From NCBI GenBank assembly GCA_017521195.1, contig JAFXGP010000091.1:1-40811 (forward strand): DNA of 40,811 nt. The letters run 5' to 3'. Shown here piece after piece: positions 15,792 to 24,125 of this stretch (positions are counted from its first letter, which is position 1; the number at the start of each line of letters is the position of its first letter). The stretch comes from Lachnospiraceae bacterium (GTDB lineage: Bacteria; Bacillota; Clostridia; Lachnospirales; Lachnospiraceae). Below the pieces are notes generated by a model. It saw only the letters and a program-made list of their open reading frames with translations. It did not search any database and was not told the DNA's origin. The translations under genes were made by a program, and so were the position numbers.

Positions 15792-17573
15792 ATGATGAGA
15801 TCAATGTATTCTGGTGTGGCAGGTTTAAAAACTCACCAGACAAAGATGGACGTAATCGGTAACAATATTGCCAATGTTAATACCGTAGCATATAAGGCTC
15901 AGAGTGTTACTTTTTCAGAATTAATGTATCAGACAACACAGAGCGCATCCGGACCGAATGCAACTACCGGAACCGGTGGTGTTAATGCAAGACAGATTGG
16001 TCTTGGTGTTAAATCCGGTGCTATCAATACAAATATTAGCTCTCAGGGAGCTTCCCAGACAACTAACAACCCATTCGACATTATGATTACCGGAGATGCA
16101 TTCTTCGTAGTTAGCAACGGTCAGGACAATTTCTTTACCAGAGATGGTTCTTTCTATGTAGACGGAGTTGGTAACCTTGCTATGACAAGTAATGGTTACA
16201 ATGTTATGGGATGGGGTGTAGATCCGGAAACTATGGACATAAAGAAAGATACGGTTCAGCCACTTCGTATTATGTCTCCTGAAAATCTTACATATCCACC
16301 GGAAGCAACCAGTAAAGGATACCTTTCCGGTATTTTGGATAAGAACGATACAGATGTAACAAGTTCTTCAGGAAAGAATGTTAACTTACAGATTTATGAT
16401 GATTTAGGATATAGCTACACAGTTAGATTAAATATCAAAGCTACAGATACAGAAGGCGAATATGCTCTTCAGTTAAATAGTATCTTGGATCAGAATAACG
16501 AGGAAATTAAGCTTCCATCCGGTGTTACTTTTCAGAGTTTGTTGGGAGATGGAAATACGACTCCTGTCAATAGAACAGGTTCCGTTCAATTAAAAGAGGG
16601 TTATGAATTGGATAACACGGATAAAACGAAGATTATGAACGGAACGGAACAGGTTGCAACTCTTAACAAAGATGACTTGGGAATAACAGTTGATACTACA
16701 AAGAAGACTGTAACCATTAATCCTAATCCTTCGGATGAAGTATTGAAGAATAGAAAAGATTTGGCAGAGGCTTATGGTGCAAATAGTTTTGAAGAATTAG
16801 CTAATCAATTTGTTACGGGAGAAATTCCGGCTACAACTCAAGGAGGTACAGCTACCGAATTTAGTTACTCTGTATTATATTTATTGACAGCTCAAGATGC
16901 TGATGCGTTAAATGCAGCAAAAGTAACTGATGTAACAGAAAAAATTTCTTACAATGAAGAACAGATTCAGGGATGTAAGATTACTTATAATCCAACTACC
17001 GGTGTTTTCAGCGGTGTAAATGGTCAGAGTAATAAGCAGAATATAATGTTGAATCTTGCGGGAATTACTACAGAAGTGGATGATAACCAGGTAAGCAGAT
17101 TTTCAAATATTGATGTTGACCTCTCCACTACCACCATGTACAACAACAGTGGTTCTTCTACCATTGCAGCAACCAGTGGTGACAAGGATGGCCTGGGAAC
17201 CGGTAGAAAACTGGGAGAAATGTCCGGTGTTTCCATTCAGCAGAATGGTATGATTTATGCTTCTTATGACAATGGACAGACCAAATTATTGGGACAGATT
17301 GCAGTGGCAGAATTTGCCAATGCATCCGGTTTGGAAAAAGAAGGGGATAATCTCTACTCTGCAACTTTAAACTCCGGAGAATTTGATGGTATCGGTGTAG
17401 ACATTACCTCCGGTGGCGGATACATGAATACAGGTGTTTTAGAAATGAGTAACGTTGACCTTTCCGCAGAATTCACGGAAATGATTACTACCCAAAGAGG
17501 TTTCCAGGCAAACAGCCGTATCATTACAGTATCAGATACTTTGTTAGAAGAATTGGTTAATTTGAAGAGATAA
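15792..17573 (+). CDS. flgE: flagellar hook protein FlgE (long form)
   Basis: FlgE is the hook subunit that forms the flexible universal joint. The N-terminus (MMRSMYSGVAGLKTHQTKMD, then VIGNNIANVNTVAYK) and C-terminus (NTGVLEMSNVDLSAEFTEMI, TTQRGFQANSRIITVSD) are highly conserved coiled-coil parts of the D0/D1 core. At 593 residues it is over twice the Bacillus FlgE (264). The extra length is a central exposed region at about 200-470, with no recognisable catalytic motif. AAAGGAGGT precedes ATG 15792, and a second ATG follows immediately at 15795. An intrinsic terminator follows the gene. Confidence 0.96.
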   Translation: MMRSMYSGVAGLKTHQTKMDVIGNNIANVNTVAYKAQSVTFSELMYQTTQSASGPNATTGTGGVNARQIGLGVKSGAINTNISSQGASQTTNNPFDIMITGDAFFVVSNGQDNFFTRDGSFYVDGVGNLAMTSNGYNVMGWGVDPETMDIKKDTVQPLRIMSPENLTYPPEATSKGYLSGILDKNDTDVTSSSGKNVNLQIYDDLGYSYTVRLNIKATDTEGEYALQLNSILDQNNEEIKLPSGVTFQSLLGDGNTTPVNRTGSVQLKEGYELDNTDKTKIMNGTEQVATLNKDDLGITVDTTKKTVTINPNPSDEVLKNRKDLAEAYGANSFEELANQFVTGEIPATTQGGTATEFSYSVLYLLTAQDADALNAAKVTDVTEKISYNEEQIQGCKITYNPTTGVFSGVNGQSNKQNIMLNLAGITTEVDDNQVSRFSNIDVDLSTTTMYNNSGSSTIAATSGDKDGLGTGRKLGEMSGVSIQQNGMIYASYDNGQTKLLGQIAVAEFANASGLEKEGDNLYSATLNSGEFDGIGVDITSGGGYMNTGVLEMSNVDLSAEFTEMITTQRGFQANSRIITVSDTLLEELVNLKR

Positions 17574-17589
17574 TAATATAGAATAAACA

Positions 17590-17629
17590 AAAGGCACTGG
17601 GATATCTTTCAGGTTTCTGGTGCCTTTTT
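17590..17629 (+). terminator. intrinsic terminator between flgE and motA
   Basis: AAAGGCAC (17590-17597) pairs with GTGCCTTT (17620-17627), extended inward by wobble pairs, and ends in five T residues. It is 17 bases beyond the flgE stop and would end or attenuate transcription from the flgB promoter. Confidence 0.8.
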
Positions 17630-17642
17630 ACAAAAAATGAAG

Positions 17643-17671
17643 TAGACAATACTTGTTTTTTTTAGTAGAAT
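17643..17671 (+). promoter_or_regulatory. sigma-A promoter upstream of motA
   Basis: TAGACA at 17643-17648 and TAGAAT at 17666-17671 are each 5/6 matches to consensus and spaced by exactly 17 bases. A T-rich spacer lies between them. The site follows directly after the flgE terminator, so the second half of the motility locus can be transcribed separately. Confidence 0.6.
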
Positions 17672-17734
17672 TATGAAGAGGGTGGGCTAAGTATGTCCAT
17701 TCGTTGATATTACATATAAAAGAGGGTGTGACTT

Positions 17735-18529
17735 GTGGATATAGCATCATTAGTTGGTATAGTTGTTTGTTTTGGTTTAGTTATTTTTGGTATTCTTTGG
17801 GGAAACAGCCTTTCTACGTTACTAAACTTCGTTAACGTACCATCTATTTTGATTACATTCGGTGGGGCGTTTTGTGCTACCTTGGCAGCAAAGACCATGC
17901 AGGAATTTATGAATGGTATTAAGAGTATTGGTCTCGTGTTTAAAGTGCCAAAATTTAATTTGCCGGAGATTATTCGTAAGATTATAGAATTGTCCAATAT
18001 TGCCCGTAAGGAAGGTTTGCTGGCACTGGAAGAAGCGTCAGCGGAATTAGACGATGCTTTTTTGAGAAAGGGTGTATTGTTAATCGTTGACGGTACGGAT
18101 CCTGAGCTGGTTCGTGGTATTCTGGAAACAGAAATGAGCAGTATTGATGACAGACATAAAAAGAATATTGCATTTTGGAATGACCTTGGAGGTATGGGGC
18201 CTGCTTGGGGTATGATTGGTACTTTGATTGGTCTGGTTAACATGCTTCAGCAGATGGATGACCCATCTACCATCGGTCCGTCTATGGCGGTTGCGTTGCT
18301 TACAACTTTATATGGTTCCTTACTTGCTAACTGGATTTGTACGCCGGTTGCACAGAAGTTAAATGTTAACAACAATGCCGAGATGACAATTAAAGAAGTA
18401 ATGATAGAGGGACTTTTGTCAATTCAGGCAGGAGAAAATCCTCGAGTTATTGAAGAAAAATTAAAATCATTCTTATCACCGGCAGAAAAAGAAGCAATGG
18501 AAGCCGGCGGAGGTGACTTAGATGGCTAA
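17735..18529 (+). CDS. motA: flagellar stator protein MotA
   Basis: MotA forms the pentameric part of the ion-driven stator that turns the rotor through FliG. The 264-residue protein has two N-terminal membrane segments (about 4-22 and 32-52), a cytoplasmic loop at about 60-145, and two C-terminal segments with the conserved GGMGPAWGMIGTLIGLVNML and AVALLTTLYGSLLANW. The start is GTG 17735 after AGAGGGTG. It overlaps motB by 8 bases, which indicates translational coupling. Ion specificity (proton or sodium) cannot be told from what I see. Confidence 0.96.
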   Translation: MDIASLVGIVVCFGLVIFGILWGNSLSTLLNFVNVPSILITFGGAFCATLAAKTMQEFMNGIKSIGLVFKVPKFNLPEIIRKIIELSNIARKEGLLALEEASAELDDAFLRKGVLLIVDGTDPELVRGILETEMSSIDDRHKKNIAFWNDLGGMGPAWGMIGTLIGLVNMLQQMDDPSTIGPSMAVALLTTLYGSLLANWICTPVAQKLNVNNNAEMTIKEVMIEGLLSIQAGENPRVIEEKLKSFLSPAEKEAMEAGGGDLDG

Positions 18530-19328
18530 GAGAAAAAAGGAAGAACCGCAAAAGCCTTCGAAGGCCTGGATGGACACATTTTCCGACCTGATGAACCTGT
18601 TGCTTTGTTTCTTCGTTTTGCTTTTCTCTATGTCAACGGTAGATGCTCAGAAATTCGAGGCTATCGCAGCTTCTTTTTCCCAGACATTCAGCATTTTTAA
18701 TGGTGGACAAATTTCCGTTGGAGAAGGGATGTTATTGGGAAATGGTGTCAGTCAGTTGAATGAACTGGATCAGTACATGGATACCATGGGTAAGGAAGCC
18801 GAAAGCGAGCAGGAAACAGAAAAAATTGATGAATTGCAGCAAAAATTAGAAGAAGCAAAATTGGAAGAATCTGAAAAACTGGCAGAACGGATAGAAGAAG
18901 CTATTGAGGAAAGCCAGATGGAAGATATGATTCAGTTGGATTTCACTTCTCAATATGTGCAATTAACTTTAAAAGGAGCAATTCTTTTTGATTCCGGTAG
19001 TGCACAGTTAAAAGAAGAGGCATTGCCGATTATTGAAAGAGTGGCTTTGATTCTGGAAAGATATGCGGAAAGTGAGATTGAAATCGAAGGGCATACGGAT
19101 AACATCCCAATCCATACAAGCCGTTATGCTAATAATAATGAACTCAGCAGTTCCAGAGCGCTTTCCATGTTTGATTATTTGGTTGAGCACACAACATTGG
19201 AACCGGCACAGATAAAACATTCCGGACGGGGAGAGTATATGCCTATTGCAGACAATTCTACACCGGAAGGAAGAGCGAAGAATCGTCGTATAGAAATTAA
19301 GATTTATAATGAATTAAGTGGTGAATAA
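18522..19328 (+). CDS. motB: flagellar stator protein MotB
   Basis: MotB is the peptidoglycan-anchored half of the stator. The 268-residue protein has a single transmembrane helix with the ion-binding aspartate in FSDLMNLLLCFF (Asp about 22) and a Glu-rich helical linker (about 90-145). The C-terminal OmpA-like domain contains GHTDNIPIHTSRYANNNELS and AKNRRIEIKI, which bind peptidoglycan. It starts inside the end of motA and is followed by fliL. Confidence 0.96.
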   Translation: MAKRKKEEPQKPSKAWMDTFSDLMNLLLCFFVLLFSMSTVDAQKFEAIAASFSQTFSIFNGGQISVGEGMLLGNGVSQLNELDQYMDTMGKEAESEQETEKIDELQQKLEEAKLEESEKLAERIEEAIEESQMEDMIQLDFTSQYVQLTLKGAILFDSGSAQLKEEALPIIERVALILERYAESEIEIEGHTDNIPIHTSRYANNNELSSSRALSMFDYLVEHTTLEPAQIKHSGRGEYMPIADNSTPEGRAKNRRIEIKIYNELSGE

Positions 19329-19342
19329 AAGGAGATGCACTG

Positions 19343-19867
19343 ATGAAAAAGAATATGTTATCTATTCTTATATTAGCATTGTTGATTGTGAATATTGTTT
19401 TGACTGCAATTATGATGTTTTCAGTTACCGGAACAGCCAAGAAGACATCGGCTTTGATAGATGATATCTCAGCAGCAATTAATTTGGATTTAAGAAATCA
19501 GAGTACAACATCTACAGCGGCGCCGGTAGTGGATGTGCCGATTGCAGACATTGATGTTATTCCTCTTGGAGAAGAGTTGACTATTCCATTGACGATAGGT
19601 GCAGACGGAAACCAGCATTACTATTTGGTTGCAGTTTCTCTTTCTCTTAATATGAAGCATGCGGATTACAAGAAATTACAGCCTACCGTTACAACACAGG
19701 CGGATTTAATTAAAGGTGAGATCATCAGTGTAATCGGAAGTTATACATTAGAAGAAATTCAGCAGGGAACTGATGGTATCAGAATGGAAATTTTACAGAG
19801 ACTTCAGAAATTATTTGATTCTCAGTTTATTTTCAACGTTACTTTTACCAAGGGATTGACTCAGTAA
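19343..19867 (+). CDS. fliL: flagellar basal body-associated protein FliL
   Basis: FliL is a single-pass membrane protein that surrounds or stabilises stator units. The 174-residue product has an N-terminal transmembrane helix (about 4-28, MLSILILALLIVNIVLTAIM) and a periplasm-facing domain with the FliL-like pattern HYYLVAVSLSLNMKHADYKK and the C-terminal ILQRLQKLFDSQFIFNVTFT. AAAGGAGATG precedes ATG 19343. It sits between motB and fliM in the usual order. Confidence 0.88.
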   Translation: MKKNMLSILILALLIVNIVLTAIMMFSVTGTAKKTSALIDDISAAINLDLRNQSTTSTAAPVVDVPIADIDVIPLGEELTIPLTIGADGNQHYYLVAVSLSLNMKHADYKKLQPTVTTQADLIKGEIISVIGSYTLEEIQQGTDGIRMEILQRLQKLFDSQFIFNVTFTKGLTQ

Positions 19868-19905
19868 AAGAAGACAGAAGAAGTTACGACGGGAGGTGAG
19901 CCTGC

Positions 19906-20886
19906 TTGGGAGAAGTATTATCTCAAAATGAGATAGACAGTTTGCTTGCAGCATTAAGTACAGGTGAACTGAATGCAGATGAAATAGCACAAAAGGACGA
20001 AAAGCAGGTCAAAAATTATGATTTTGCCCGTCCATCCAAATTCTCTAAGGAAAATCTTAGAACTTTGGAATTTATATATGAACATTATGCAAGATTGTTA
20101 TCTACGACGTTGCCGGTATATTTAAGAAAGAACGTACAGGTTACGGTGGCCAGTTCGGAAACCGTAGTATTTTCAGAATTTTCCAATGCCCTTTCTAATC
20201 CAGTAATTTTAGGAGTTATTAATTTTAATCCTTTGCCCGGTTCTATCATAATTGACTTTGCAACGAATTTGGGATTTGCAGTTATTGACAGAATGTTGGG
20301 TGGTCAGGGAGAAGCGCTGAAGAAGACTCGTGATTTTTCAGAAATAGAGATGACCATTATTGAAAAGATTTTAATTTTGTGCATGCAGCTCATGAAGGAG
20401 CCATGGAGAAACGTGGTGGAGATTAATCCGTTTTTGGAGAGAATTGAAACGAACCCTCAGTTTGCACAGATTATTTCACCTACAGATATGATTGCTATTA
20501 TTACGTTGAATATTAAAGTAGGTGACGTAGAAGGTCTCGTAAATATATGCTTACCATTTTTTACAGTGGAAGGTATTATAGATAAGCTGAATACTAAGTC
20601 TTGGTTCTCAAGTATTCAGGAATCTTCAGATGAAGATTACATGCAGTATGTGGAAATGATGCTTAGAAAGGTAGAGGTACCTGTAAAAGTGCAATTGGGA
20701 ACTAACCAGATTACGGTTAGTGATTTTACAAATCTGCAATGTGGGGATATTATCAGATTGAATACAAAGACAGACTCGGATTTAGAGGTCTATGTGGGAA
20801 ATATAAGAAAATTCACAGCATTACCGGGAACTAACAATGAAAAATATGCTGTCCGTGTAACATCTGTGATTAGAGAGGAGGAATAA
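19906..20886 (+). CDS. fliM: flagellar motor switch protein FliM
   Basis: FliM is the C-ring switch protein that receives phosphorylated CheY. The 326-residue protein begins MGEVLSQNEIDSLLAAL, the CheY-binding peptide of the family. A CheC-like middle domain follows (LGFAVIDRMLGGQGE, EKILILCMQLMKEPWRNVVE), then a C-terminal FliN-like domain (VQLGTNQITVSDFTNLQCGD). The start is a TTG at 19906 that immediately follows a strong GGGAGGTGAG; no ATG is available at the family's expected N-terminus. Confidence 0.96.
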   Translation: MGEVLSQNEIDSLLAALSTGELNADEIAQKDEKQVKNYDFARPSKFSKENLRTLEFIYEHYARLLSTTLPVYLRKNVQVTVASSETVVFSEFSNALSNPVILGVINFNPLPGSIIIDFATNLGFAVIDRMLGGQGEALKKTRDFSEIEMTIIEKILILCMQLMKEPWRNVVEINPFLERIETNPQFAQIISPTDMIAIITLNIKVGDVEGLVNICLPFFTVEGIIDKLNTKSWFSSIQESSDEDYMQYVEMMLRKVEVPVKVQLGTNQITVSDFTNLQCGDIIRLNTKTDSDLEVYVGNIRKFTALPGTNNEKYAVRVTSVIREEE

Positions 20887-20890
20887 AGAA

Positions 20891-22168
20891 ATGGATGGAA
20901 TGTTATCTCAAGATGAGATTAATGCCCTTTTAAGTGGTATGGCTGCTGATTCAGAATTTGAAGCAACTACAGAAGCCAGCTCTATTGTGGGAAGCCAGAT
21001 AGATGAAAACTTATTAACAGAGACAGAAAAAGATGCTATCGGTGAAGTTGCTAATATTAGCATGGGTACATCCGCAACCACACTTTATTCGTTGGTAAAC
21101 CGTAAGGTAGATATTACAACACCGGTTGTAAGTCTTGCTACATGGGAAAATGTATTGGAGTATTATGAAAAACCTTGTGTGTTTATTCAGATTAAGTATA
21201 CTACAGGATTAGACGGACATAATATTTTAATTTTAAAAGAGCATGACGTTAAAGTTATCACAGATTTAATGATGGGTGGTGACGGAACCAATACAGACGG
21301 AGAGTTAGGGGAATTGCATTTAAGTGCTATTTCGGAAGCTATGAACCAGATGATGGGTTCGGCAGCAACCTCTCTTTCACAAATGCTTGGCTCTATGATT
21401 GATATCAGCCCCCCGGAAGCAAGCTTAGTAGATTTACAAGATTTCAGAATGGGAGAAGAAATTGCTAATTTCCTGGCCGGAACTTTTGTAAAAATTGCTT
21501 TTAAAATGCAGATAGGAGATTTGGTAGACAGTACCATTTTACAGTTATATCCGGTAGATTTTGCAAAAGAATTAGTAGCTACCTTTTTGGGAGAGGCTAT
21601 GGGTGATTCTTCTGCTGAACCTGCACCGGTTGCAACACCTGAACCTACACCAATGGCATCACCAATGCCTGATGCGGCACCACAGATGATGCCGGGAATG
21701 GATCCTGCAATGGGACAGATGCCAAATATGGGAATGCCGGGAATGGATCCTGCAATGGGACAGATGCCAAATATGGGAATGCCGTATTACGGATATCCCG
21801 GAATGCCAAATATGGGAATGCCGGGGATGATGCCGTATCCTGGAATGCCAAATATGGGAATGCCGGCGGAGGCAGTGAATTATCAACCCGCACAATTCCA
21901 GAGTTTTTCAACCAATGTAAATCCGGTTGCAGGTAATGAGAATATTAATTTGATTATGGATGTTCCGTTGCAGGTAACGGTTGAATTGGGTAGAACAACC
22001 AAGTCTATAGCAGAAATTTTAGATTTCTCACCGGGAACAATTATTGAACTTGAGAAATTAGCAGGAGAACCGGTTGACGTTTTGGTTAACGGTAAGTTTG
22101 TTGCTAAAGGTGAAGTTGTAGTAATTGAAGAGAGTTTTGGTATACGTGTAACTGAGATTATTAAATAA
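20891..22168 (+). CDS. fliY: FliY: switch protein with CheC-like phosphatase core and FliN domain
   Basis: FliY is the Gram-positive FliN variant that forms the C-ring base and dephosphorylates CheY. The 425 residues begin with a CheY-binding peptide (MLSQDEINALLSGM). A CheC-like domain follows with both phosphatase half-sites: D-x3-E-x2-N in EKDAIGEVANIS and S-x3-E-x2-N in LSAISEAMNQMMG, each followed downstream by Pro. A Met/Pro/Gly-rich linker runs from about 250 to 330, and a FliN/SpoA domain completes the protein (VTVELGRTTKSIAEILDFSP, VLVNGKFVAKGEVVVIEESF). At 425 residues it is longer than Bacillus FliY (about 378), mostly because of the linker. Confidence 0.95.
   Translation: MDGMLSQDEINALLSGMAADSEFEATTEASSIVGSQIDENLLTETEKDAIGEVANISMGTSATTLYSLVNRKVDITTPVVSLATWENVLEYYEKPCVFIQIKYTTGLDGHNILILKEHDVKVITDLMMGGDGTNTDGELGELHLSAISEAMNQMMGSAATSLSQMLGSMIDISPPEASLVDLQDFRMGEEIANFLAGTFVKIAFKMQIGDLVDSTILQLYPVDFAKELVATFLGEAMGDSSAEPAPVATPEPTPMASPMPDAAPQMMPGMDPAMGQMPNMGMPGMDPAMGQMPNMGMPYYGYPGMPNMGMPGMMPYPGMPNMGMPAEAVNYQPAQFQSFSTNVNPVAGNENINLIMDVPLQVTVELGRTTKSIAEILDFSPGTIIELEKLAGEPVDVLVNGKFVAKGEVVVIEESFGIRVTEIIK
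21692..21781 (+). repeat. perfect 45-base tandem duplication in the fliY linker
   Basis: Two identical 45-base units (21692-21736 and 21737-21781) each encode 15 residues, PGMDPAMGQMPNMGM. Shorter degenerate relatives built on PGMPNMGMP continue to about 21865. The in-frame unit length lets copy number change without breaking the gene. Confidence 0.95.
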
Positions 22169-22190
22169 GGATAAAATAAGGAGCTAAAAA

Positions 22191-22553
22191 ATGGCAAAAA
22201 ATATTTTAATTTGTGATGATGCAGCATTTATGAGAATGATGATTAAAGATATTCTTACTAAAAACGGATATAATGTTGTTGGTGAAGCTGAAAACGGAGC
22301 AAAGGGTATTGAGAAATATAACGAATTAAAACCAGACCTTGTATTAATGGATATCACTATGCCGGAGATGGATGGTATCGCTGCTTTAAAAGGTATTAAA
22401 GCGGCAGATCCAAAAGCAAGTGTAATTATGTGTTCTGCTATGGGACAGCAGGCTATGGTTATCGAATCTATTCAGGCCGGAGCAAAGGATTTTATTGTAA
22501 AACCTTTCCAGGCAGATCGTGTTCTTGAGGCAGTTAAGAAGGTAGTAGGTTAA
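22191..22553 (+). CDS. cheY: chemotaxis response regulator CheY
   Basis: CheY carries the chemotaxis signal from CheA to FliM/FliY at the motor. The 120-residue single receiver domain has the acidic pair Asp9/Asp10 (LICDDAAFMR), the phosphorylation site Asp54 (LVLMDITMP), Ser82 at the Ser/Thr switch position and Lys104 in DFIVKPF. No output domain follows, as expected. It lies between fliY and fliO, as in Bacillus. Confidence 0.97.
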   Translation: MAKNILICDDAAFMRMMIKDILTKNGYNVVGEAENGAKGIEKYNELKPDLVLMDITMPEMDGIAALKGIKAADPKASVIMCSAMGQQAMVIESIQAGAKDFIVKPFQADRVLEAVKKVVG

Positions 22554-22554
22554 T

Positions 22555-22947
22555 ATGCTATTATCAATGACTACGGGTCTTGAGTCAGTGATTCAATTAA
22601 TAACCGTACTTTTTATATTTGTTTTTGTACTGGCAATTACATGGATTTCAACAAGATATATTGCCGGAATACAAAAAGACAAGTATAAAACCGGAAATAT
22701 GGAACTGATAGAGACTTTAAGAATTTCCAATAACAAGTATATGCAGATTGTCAGGGTAGGAAGTAAATATTATTGCATGGCAGTGTGCAAGGATACTGTT
22801 ACTATGTTGGGAGAAGTCCGTAAGGAAGATATGGTTTTTAGTGAGAACAATGTAAATGTGAATATGGATTTCCATAAAATTTTGGAAAAAGTAAAGCAGA
22901 AACAATTGGGAAATAAAACTGATACCAACGAGGAAAATAGACATTAA
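22555..22947 (+). CDS. fliO: flagellar export gate assembly protein FliO
   Basis: FliO is a small membrane chaperone for FliP pore assembly. The 130-residue protein has one N-terminal transmembrane helix (about 9-30, SVIQLITVLFIFVFVLAITW). A short cytoplasmic domain follows with IETLRISNNKYMQIVRVGSK, the conserved FliO pattern. It starts one base after the cheY stop; a second ATG at 22567 is an alternative start. Low sequence conservation in this family means position directly before fliP carries weight. Confidence 0.82.
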   Translation: MLLSMTTGLESVIQLITVLFIFVFVLAITWISTRYIAGIQKDKYKTGNMELIETLRISNNKYMQIVRVGSKYYCMAVCKDTVTMLGEVRKEDMVFSENNVNVNMDFHKILEKVKQKQLGNKTDTNEENRH

Positions 22948-22948
22948 G

Positions 22949-23821
22949 ATGAAAAATTTACATAGCTTTAACATTAAATTTATAAAAACGATATGCCTGC
23001 TGATTATGGCGGGCATATTCTTTATCTGTCCATCAGTTACTGCACAGGCGGTAGGTTCTTTGGATAGTAATCTTACCGGAACAGACAGAAATGAAACTGT
23101 TTTAAGACAGCCGGGGACGGCTGAAACACCGGAAGAGTTACAGGAATTGAATATTGCAAACGGGTTAACCGTAACGGTAAATGGAGATAATGGAGAGCTA
23201 AGTTCTACATTACGGATTTTAATTACGTTAACGTTAATTGCTTTAGCACCTACGTTAATAATTATGTTGACTTCGTTTACTCGTATTATTATTGTATTAC
23301 ATTTTACCCGTAATGCGTTGAATACTCAGACGGCCCCCTCTAACCAGATTTTGATTGGCTTGGCATTGTTTTTAACATTTTTTATTATGAGTCCGGTCAT
23401 TAATCAGATTAATACAGAGGCTATTAAACCCTTAGATGCGGGACAGATTACTCAGGAAGAAGCATTGGAGAGGGGAATGGAACCACTCAGACAATTTATG
23501 TATAAACAAACACAGGTAAAAGATGTTAAGTTGTTTATGGATATAGCCGGCGAAGAATGGACAGATGATTTGGATGAAATCCCGAATTCAGTTCTGATCC
23601 CCAGTTTTATTATTTCAGAACTGCGGACAGCATTTATTATAGGATTCATCATATATATACCATTTATTGTAATAGACATGGTCGTTGCTTCGACTTTAAT
23701 GAGTATGGGTATGATGATGCTTCCGCCAACTACGATTTCCATGCCTTTTAAAATTCTTTTGTTTGTATTGGCAGATGGTTGGAATCTGGTAATAGGAAGT
23801 CTGATAAAGACCTTTTATTAA
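22949..23821 (+). CDS. fliP: flagellar type III export gate protein FliP
   Basis: FliP is the main pore subunit of the export gate. The 290-residue protein starts with a Sec signal peptide (about 1-33, hydrophobic core TICLLIMAGIFFICPSVTAQ). Family signatures follow: PTLIIMLTSFTRIIIVLHF, then QILIGLALFLTFFIMSPV, and the C-terminal MSMGMMMLPPTTISMPFKIL with LFVLADGWNLVIGSL. It begins one base after the fliO stop and is followed by fliQ. Confidence 0.97.
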   Translation: MKNLHSFNIKFIKTICLLIMAGIFFICPSVTAQAVGSLDSNLTGTDRNETVLRQPGTAETPEELQELNIANGLTVTVNGDNGELSSTLRILITLTLIALAPTLIIMLTSFTRIIIVLHFTRNALNTQTAPSNQILIGLALFLTFFIMSPVINQINTEAIKPLDAGQITQEEALERGMEPLRQFMYKQTQVKDVKLFMDIAGEEWTDDLDEIPNSVLIPSFIISELRTAFIIGFIIYIPFIVIDMVVASTLMSMGMMMLPPTTISMPFKILLFVLADGWNLVIGSLIKTFY

Positions 23822-23849
23822 AAACAGATATTAGAAGGAGAAATGGAAT

Positions 23850-24119
23850 ATGACCATAGACAATGTTGTACAAATCTGTAGCCGGGCTCTGTATATTATA
23901 TGTATTACGGCGGCACCTGTGTTGCTTGTTTCATTGGTGGTTGGTTTGATTGTAAGTATTTTTCAGACGGTCACCAGTATTCAGGAACAGACATTGACAT
24001 TTGTACCTAAAATACTGGCTATTTTTGCGGCTATCATTATTTTGGGACATTGGATGTTAAATAACATGGTTGAATATATGGTTGGTTTGTGGACAGATTT
24101 TTCAGTATACATAAGGTAA
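23850..24119 (+). CDS. fliQ: flagellar type III export gate protein FliQ
   Basis: FliQ is a small two-helix subunit of the FliPQR export pore. The 89-residue protein has transmembrane helices at about 16-40 and 50-72, with the family loop FQTVTSIQEQTLTFVPKI between them. Length and order between fliP and fliR are typical. GAAGGAG precedes the start region. Confidence 0.96.
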   Translation: MTIDNVVQICSRALYIICITAAPVLLVSLVVGLIVSIFQTVTSIQEQTLTFVPKILAIFAAIIILGHWMLNNMVEYMVGLWTDFSVYIR

Positions 24120-24125
24120 AGACAT

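Noticed and set aside
17688-17712. Possible sigma-28 promoter before motA (TAAG then TTGATAT)
   Set aside because: The spacing of about 12 bases is too short and the -35 is imperfect; the upstream TAGACA/TAGAAT pair is much better.
17710-18243. 177-codon minus-strand frame opposite motA
   Set aside because: It lies antisense to a well-conserved gene and has shadow-frame composition without a recognisable domain.
21645-21911. Two overlapping minus-strand open frames opposite the fliY repeats
   Set aside because: They are shadows of the low-complexity Met/Pro repeat, lack ribosome binding sites and encode repetitive His/Ser/Pro-rich sequence.
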